Shown: positions 8,257 to 10,074 of the stretch, in pieces
Numbering within the stretch: the first letter of the stretch is position 1
How the letters are laid out: each line of letters starts with the position of its first letter
Assembly (NCBI GenBank): GCA_929200335.1
Contig: CAKMZG010000084.1
Coordinates: forward strand, 1 to 10,074
Direction of reading: 5' to 3'
DNA: 10,074 nucleotides
From: an uncultured Alphaproteobacteria bacterium
GTDB taxonomy: Bacteria; Pseudomonadota; Alphaproteobacteria; Rhizobiales; Rhizobiaceae
Program-made: the position numbers and the translations under genes
Notes under the pieces: generated by a model
What the model was told of the DNA's origin: nothing
Database searches by the model: none
What the model saw: only the letters and a program-made list of their open reading frames with translations

Positions 8257-8285
8257 GCCATAAAATCCAGTCTGATGGCTCTTTT
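8257..8285 (+). terminator. Weak candidate terminator after the ridA-like gene
   Basis: A 5-base stem, GCCAT (8257-8261) with ATGGC (8275-8279) and a 13-base loop, is followed by TCTTTTT. It starts 7 bases past the stop codon. The stem is short and the loop long, so at best it terminates partly. A second hairpin, GGACA-TTT-TGTCC, follows at 8291-8303 without a T-run. If the first works, hemA has its own promoter in 8286-8350, where CATAAT (8329-8334) is the best -10 I see, without a matching -35. Confidence 0.35.
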
Positions 8286-8375
8286 TGGCAGGACATTTTG
8301 TCCACTAGGATTAAAAGTTAGAATTTTGCATAATAAGCAAATAACGAGATAACAAGAGTATTTGGAGCATTCCAC

Positions 8376-9590
8376 ATGGATTTTGATGGTTTCTTTAAAC
8401 AGCGCCTAGATGGATTGCGTGAAGCTGGCAATTATCGTGTATTTGCGGATCTAGAGCGCAAAGCTGGTACTTTTCCAAATGCAACTCGCCATATTAATGG
8501 TGAAGTAAAAGACATCACTGTTTGGTGTTCCAATGATTATCTAGGCATGGGTCAGCACCCAAAAGTTTTGGATGCCATGAAAGAGGCCATTGATAAATGT
8601 GGTGCAGGTGCTGGCGGTACACGCAATATTTCAGGCACAAACCATTATCACGTATTATTAGAGCAAGAGCTTGCTGATCTTCATAATAAAGAAGATGCGC
8701 TACTGTTCACCTCTGGCTATGTTTCTAATTGGACAACATTAAGCACTTTGGGTTCAAAAATTCCAGGTTGTGTGATTTTTTCTGATGCGCTTAACCATGC
8801 ATCTATGATTGAGGGCATCCGCCATTCTAAAGCAGAGCGTCGCATCTGGAAACATAATGATGTTGAAGATTTAGATCGTCAATTGTCAGAATATCCTGCG
8901 GATGTGCCAAAAATCATCGCATTTGAATCAGTTTATTCCATGGATGGCGATATTGCCCCGATTAAAGAGATTTGTGACGTTGCCGATAAACATGGCGCCA
9001 TGACCTATATCGATGAAGTTCATGCGGTTGGCATTTATGGCTCACGTGGTGGCGGCATTGCCGAGCGCGAAGGTTTGATGGATCGCATTTCATTAATCGA
9101 AGGCACCCTTGGTAAAGCTTTTGGTGTTGTTGGTGGCTATATTACAGGTTCAAAAAACCTCTGCGATTTTGTTCGCTCCTTTGGTTCAGGCTTTATCTTT
9201 ACAACTGCCCTGCCACCAGCAGCAGCAGCAGGCGCATGTGCCAGCATTAAACATCTAAAATCTAGCCAAGTAGAACGCGAGGCCCACCAGGAGCGCGTAG
9301 CAACATTTCGCAAAAAATTAGATCAAGCTGGTATTCCTCATATGATGAACTCAAGTCATATTGTGCCAGTGATGGTAAAAAATGCTGCAAAATGTAAATT
9401 TTTGAGCGATCTACTGCTTGATAATTATGGCGCATATATTCAGCCAATTAATTATCCAACAGTTCCTGAAGGCACTGAGCGTTTACGAATCACGCCAACG
9501 CCGCTTCATACAGATGAAGATATGGATCAATTGGTAGAAGCACTTTCAAACCTATGGTCGCAGTGCGCTCTTTCTCGTGCAGTTGCTTAA
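8376..9590 (+). CDS. hemA: 5-aminolevulinate synthase
   Basis: This is the 404-residue PLP enzyme that condenses glycine with succinyl-CoA to 5-aminolevulinate, the committed step of the C4 heme pathway in the cytoplasm. Visible: VWCSNDYLGMGQHP near 49-62, GAGAGGTRNISGTNHYH near 76-92, LNHASMIEGIRHSKAER near 139-155 (His141 expected to stack on PLP), IDEVHAVGIYG near 212-222 (Asp213 contacts the pyridine ring), and EGTLGKAFG with the Schiff-base lysine at 247. The GTR and NHASMI context separates it from the related 8-amino-7-oxononanoate synthase and glycine C-acetyltransferase, so alternatives are unlikely. Length is normal. GGAG lies 8 bases before the ATG. It follows the ridA-like gene by 125 bases. 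No terminator stands right after the stop; the first strong one is at 9895-9929. No FNR-type TTGAT-N4-ATCAA site is seen upstream. Confidence 0.97.
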   Translation: MDFDGFFKQRLDGLREAGNYRVFADLERKAGTFPNATRHINGEVKDITVWCSNDYLGMGQHPKVLDAMKEAIDKCGAGAGGTRNISGTNHYHVLLEQELADLHNKEDALLFTSGYVSNWTTLSTLGSKIPGCVIFSDALNHASMIEGIRHSKAERRIWKHNDVEDLDRQLSEYPADVPKIIAFESVYSMDGDIAPIKEICDVADKHGAMTYIDEVHAVGIYGSRGGGIAEREGLMDRISLIEGTLGKAFGVVGGYITGSKNLCDFVRSFGSGFIFTTALPPAAAAGACASIKHLKSSQVEREAHQERVATFRKKLDQAGIPHMMNSSHIVPVMVKNAAKCKFLSDLLLDNYGAYIQPINYPTVPEGTERLRITPTPLHTDEDMDQLVEALSNLWSQCALSRAVA

Positions 9591-9931
9591 TATTAGTATC
9601 TATTTTTACTTAAATACCAATAATACTGCATAATTTTCCCCATGACTATTATGACAAGAGACGTGATTTTCACGCCAAATACGCTTTCACGAAAGTCAAT
9701 CATGCCAAAACAACGGCCTATTCTGCCAATCAACCGATGTGCGATTGCGTGTGATGAAAAAATTTGTTTTATTGTTTGTGCAGGAAACAGCGCACGTTGT
9801 ACCCAACAACAGTTCCTCCCATAGCGCTCCTGCATTGGATGCAGCTTTTTGCCCCATAGCTTCATCCCACTGACACACCCAGGTCAGTCAATTACCGTCG
9901 TAGCAATATTATGCTACGGCGGTTTTTTTAT
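9591..9931 (+). ncRNA. Hairpin-rich stretch after hemA: long 3'UTR or candidate small RNA
   Basis: These 341 bases have no protein gene I can support. A promoter-like pair, TTTACT (9605-9610), 18 bases, CATAAT (9629-9634), would start a transcript near 9641, and a strong terminator ends at 9929, giving a unit of about 290 bases. Small hairpins lie along it: CGTGA/TCACG at 9662-9674, GTTGT/ACAAC in 9796-9810, CTGCAT-TGG-ATGCAG at 9830-9844 followed by C and five T, and ACTGAC/GTCAGT at 9869-9888. It resembles no RNA family I can name; tmRNA, RNase P and SRP RNA signatures were looked for and not found. The hemA 3'UTR is the simpler reading. Hairpins and terminator are seen; a separate RNA is inferred. 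Confidence 0.25.
9895..9929 (+). terminator. Strong intrinsic terminator downstream of hemA
   Basis: An 11-base stem, CCGTCGTAGCA (9895-9905) with TGCTACGGCGG (9912-9922), including one G-U pair and a 6-base loop, is followed by seven T. It is the best terminator in the window and ends either hemA or a separate transcript in 9641-9929. The IS remnant begins 2 bases after the T-run. Confidence 0.9.
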
Positions 9932-10074
9932 GGCTCTGTCGCGAATTTTAAATCAAATTATCCAGCCAACTCCGTAAATTACTAGAAGCCATTATCTCTA
10001 TTTGCTAACAATTATCTCTTGCGGATCATGTGCGCAACTTCTATTCCTGCAAGAGTTGCAATGGCCTAATTTAA
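9932..10074 (-). mobile_element. IS6-family insertion sequence remnant, right part beyond the window
   Basis: The element starts at 9932 with GGCTCTGTCGCGAATTTTAA, which resembles IS6-family terminal inverted repeats (typically GGCTCTG or GGTTCTG at the tip). 26 bases inside lies the end of a transposase gene reading outward toward this end, as expected for the family. IS6 elements duplicate 8 bases; here that would be the T-rich bases 9924-9931, which overlap the terminator tail. The other end lies outside the window, so completeness cannot be judged, but the transposase is broken. Confidence 0.75.
9958..10074 (-). pseudogene. Decayed IS6-family transposase, C-terminal fragment
   Basis: Reading the minus strand in the frame that begins at 10074 gives 38 codons and then TAA. 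It contains AIATLAGIEVAHMIRKR, a C-terminal motif typical of IS6-family DDE transposases, and ends FTELAG, similar to the family's usual tail. Four in-frame stops break it, at 10066-10068 (TAG), 10012-10014 (TAA), 9982-9984 (TAG) and 9979-9981 (TAA). Each differs by one C-to-T change from a glutamine codon. Restoring glutamine gives the expected MIRKRQ and GFQQFTELAG. The reading frame is otherwise kept over the whole stretch. The N-terminal part and catalytic DDE residues lie beyond the window. The gene cannot make an intact transposase unless the stops are sequencing errors, which is unlikely for four. Confidence 0.8.

Noticed and set aside
9642..9824. 60-codon plus-strand open frame in the region after hemA
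   Set aside because: It has no ribosome binding site, no recognisable domain and an odd cysteine-rich composition. It would be leaderless from the only promoter candidate. Overlapping frames of similar length on the other strand suggest chance.
9593..9865. 90-codon minus-strand open frame in the same region
   Set aside because: It has no properly spaced ribosome binding site, reaches to the hemA stop, resembles no known protein, and lies opposite the strong plus-strand terminator.
9754..9873. Possible 39-residue small protein beginning MKKFVLLFV
   Set aside because: The start looks like a signal peptide, but the hydrophobic stretch is too short, no ribosome binding site precedes it, and the rest has no recognisable pattern.
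9879..9887. CCAGGTCAG resembles part of bacterial SRP (4.5S) RNA
   Set aside because: The conserved GGAAGCAGC element that should follow is absent, and the bases form a simple hairpin instead.
9979..10074. TAA/TAG at glutamine positions as a sign of an alternative genetic code
   Set aside because: All complete genes in the window end cleanly at TAA or TAG and contain no internal stops, so the pattern fits pseudogene decay.

Overview
The window is a housekeeping segment from an alphaproteobacterium with an AT-rich genome, most likely Hyphomicrobiales or a close relative. Three things point there. A 5-aminolevulinate synthase makes heme precursor by the C4 (Shemin) route. The large glutamate synthase subunit has the length and sequence usual for Rhizobiales-type GltB. 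A small DUF1737 protein of a type common in that class is also present. The genus cannot be settled from the sequence alone.

Layout. Positions 1-154 hold no gene, only small inverted repeats downstream of gltD. On the minus strand, gltB (start 6354) and gltD (start 1603) form a tight two-gene operon for NADPH-dependent glutamate synthase. A gene-free stretch (6355-6735) carries the gltB leader and a strong bidirectional terminator. A short minus-strand DUF1737 gene (6736-6939) sits divergently from leuD (7156-7761). On the plus strand, leuD, a RidA-superfamily gene (7858-8250) and hemA (8376-9590) lie in the same direction with gaps of roughly 100-125 bases. The hemA 3' region (9591-9931) has no credible protein gene. 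It contains a promoter-like element, several hairpins and a strong terminator. From 9932 to the window end lies the decayed C-terminal end of an IS6-family insertion sequence on the minus strand.

Functionally, gltBD supplies glutamate from glutamine and 2-oxoglutarate. leuD gives the small subunit of isopropylmalate isomerase for leucine synthesis; no leuC or leuB is in the window. hemA commits glycine and succinyl-CoA to heme. The RidA-like protein belongs to a family that deals with reactive enamine/imine by-products of PLP enzymes. It lacks the arginine needed for that known activity, so its role here is open.

No new multi-gene system is visible. The points most worth a second look are the IS6 remnant, with every internal stop at a probable former glutamine codon; the unexplained hairpin-rich stretch between hemA and that remnant; the arginine-less RidA paralogue; and phased TGTATA repeats upstream of both gltB and the ridA-like gene.
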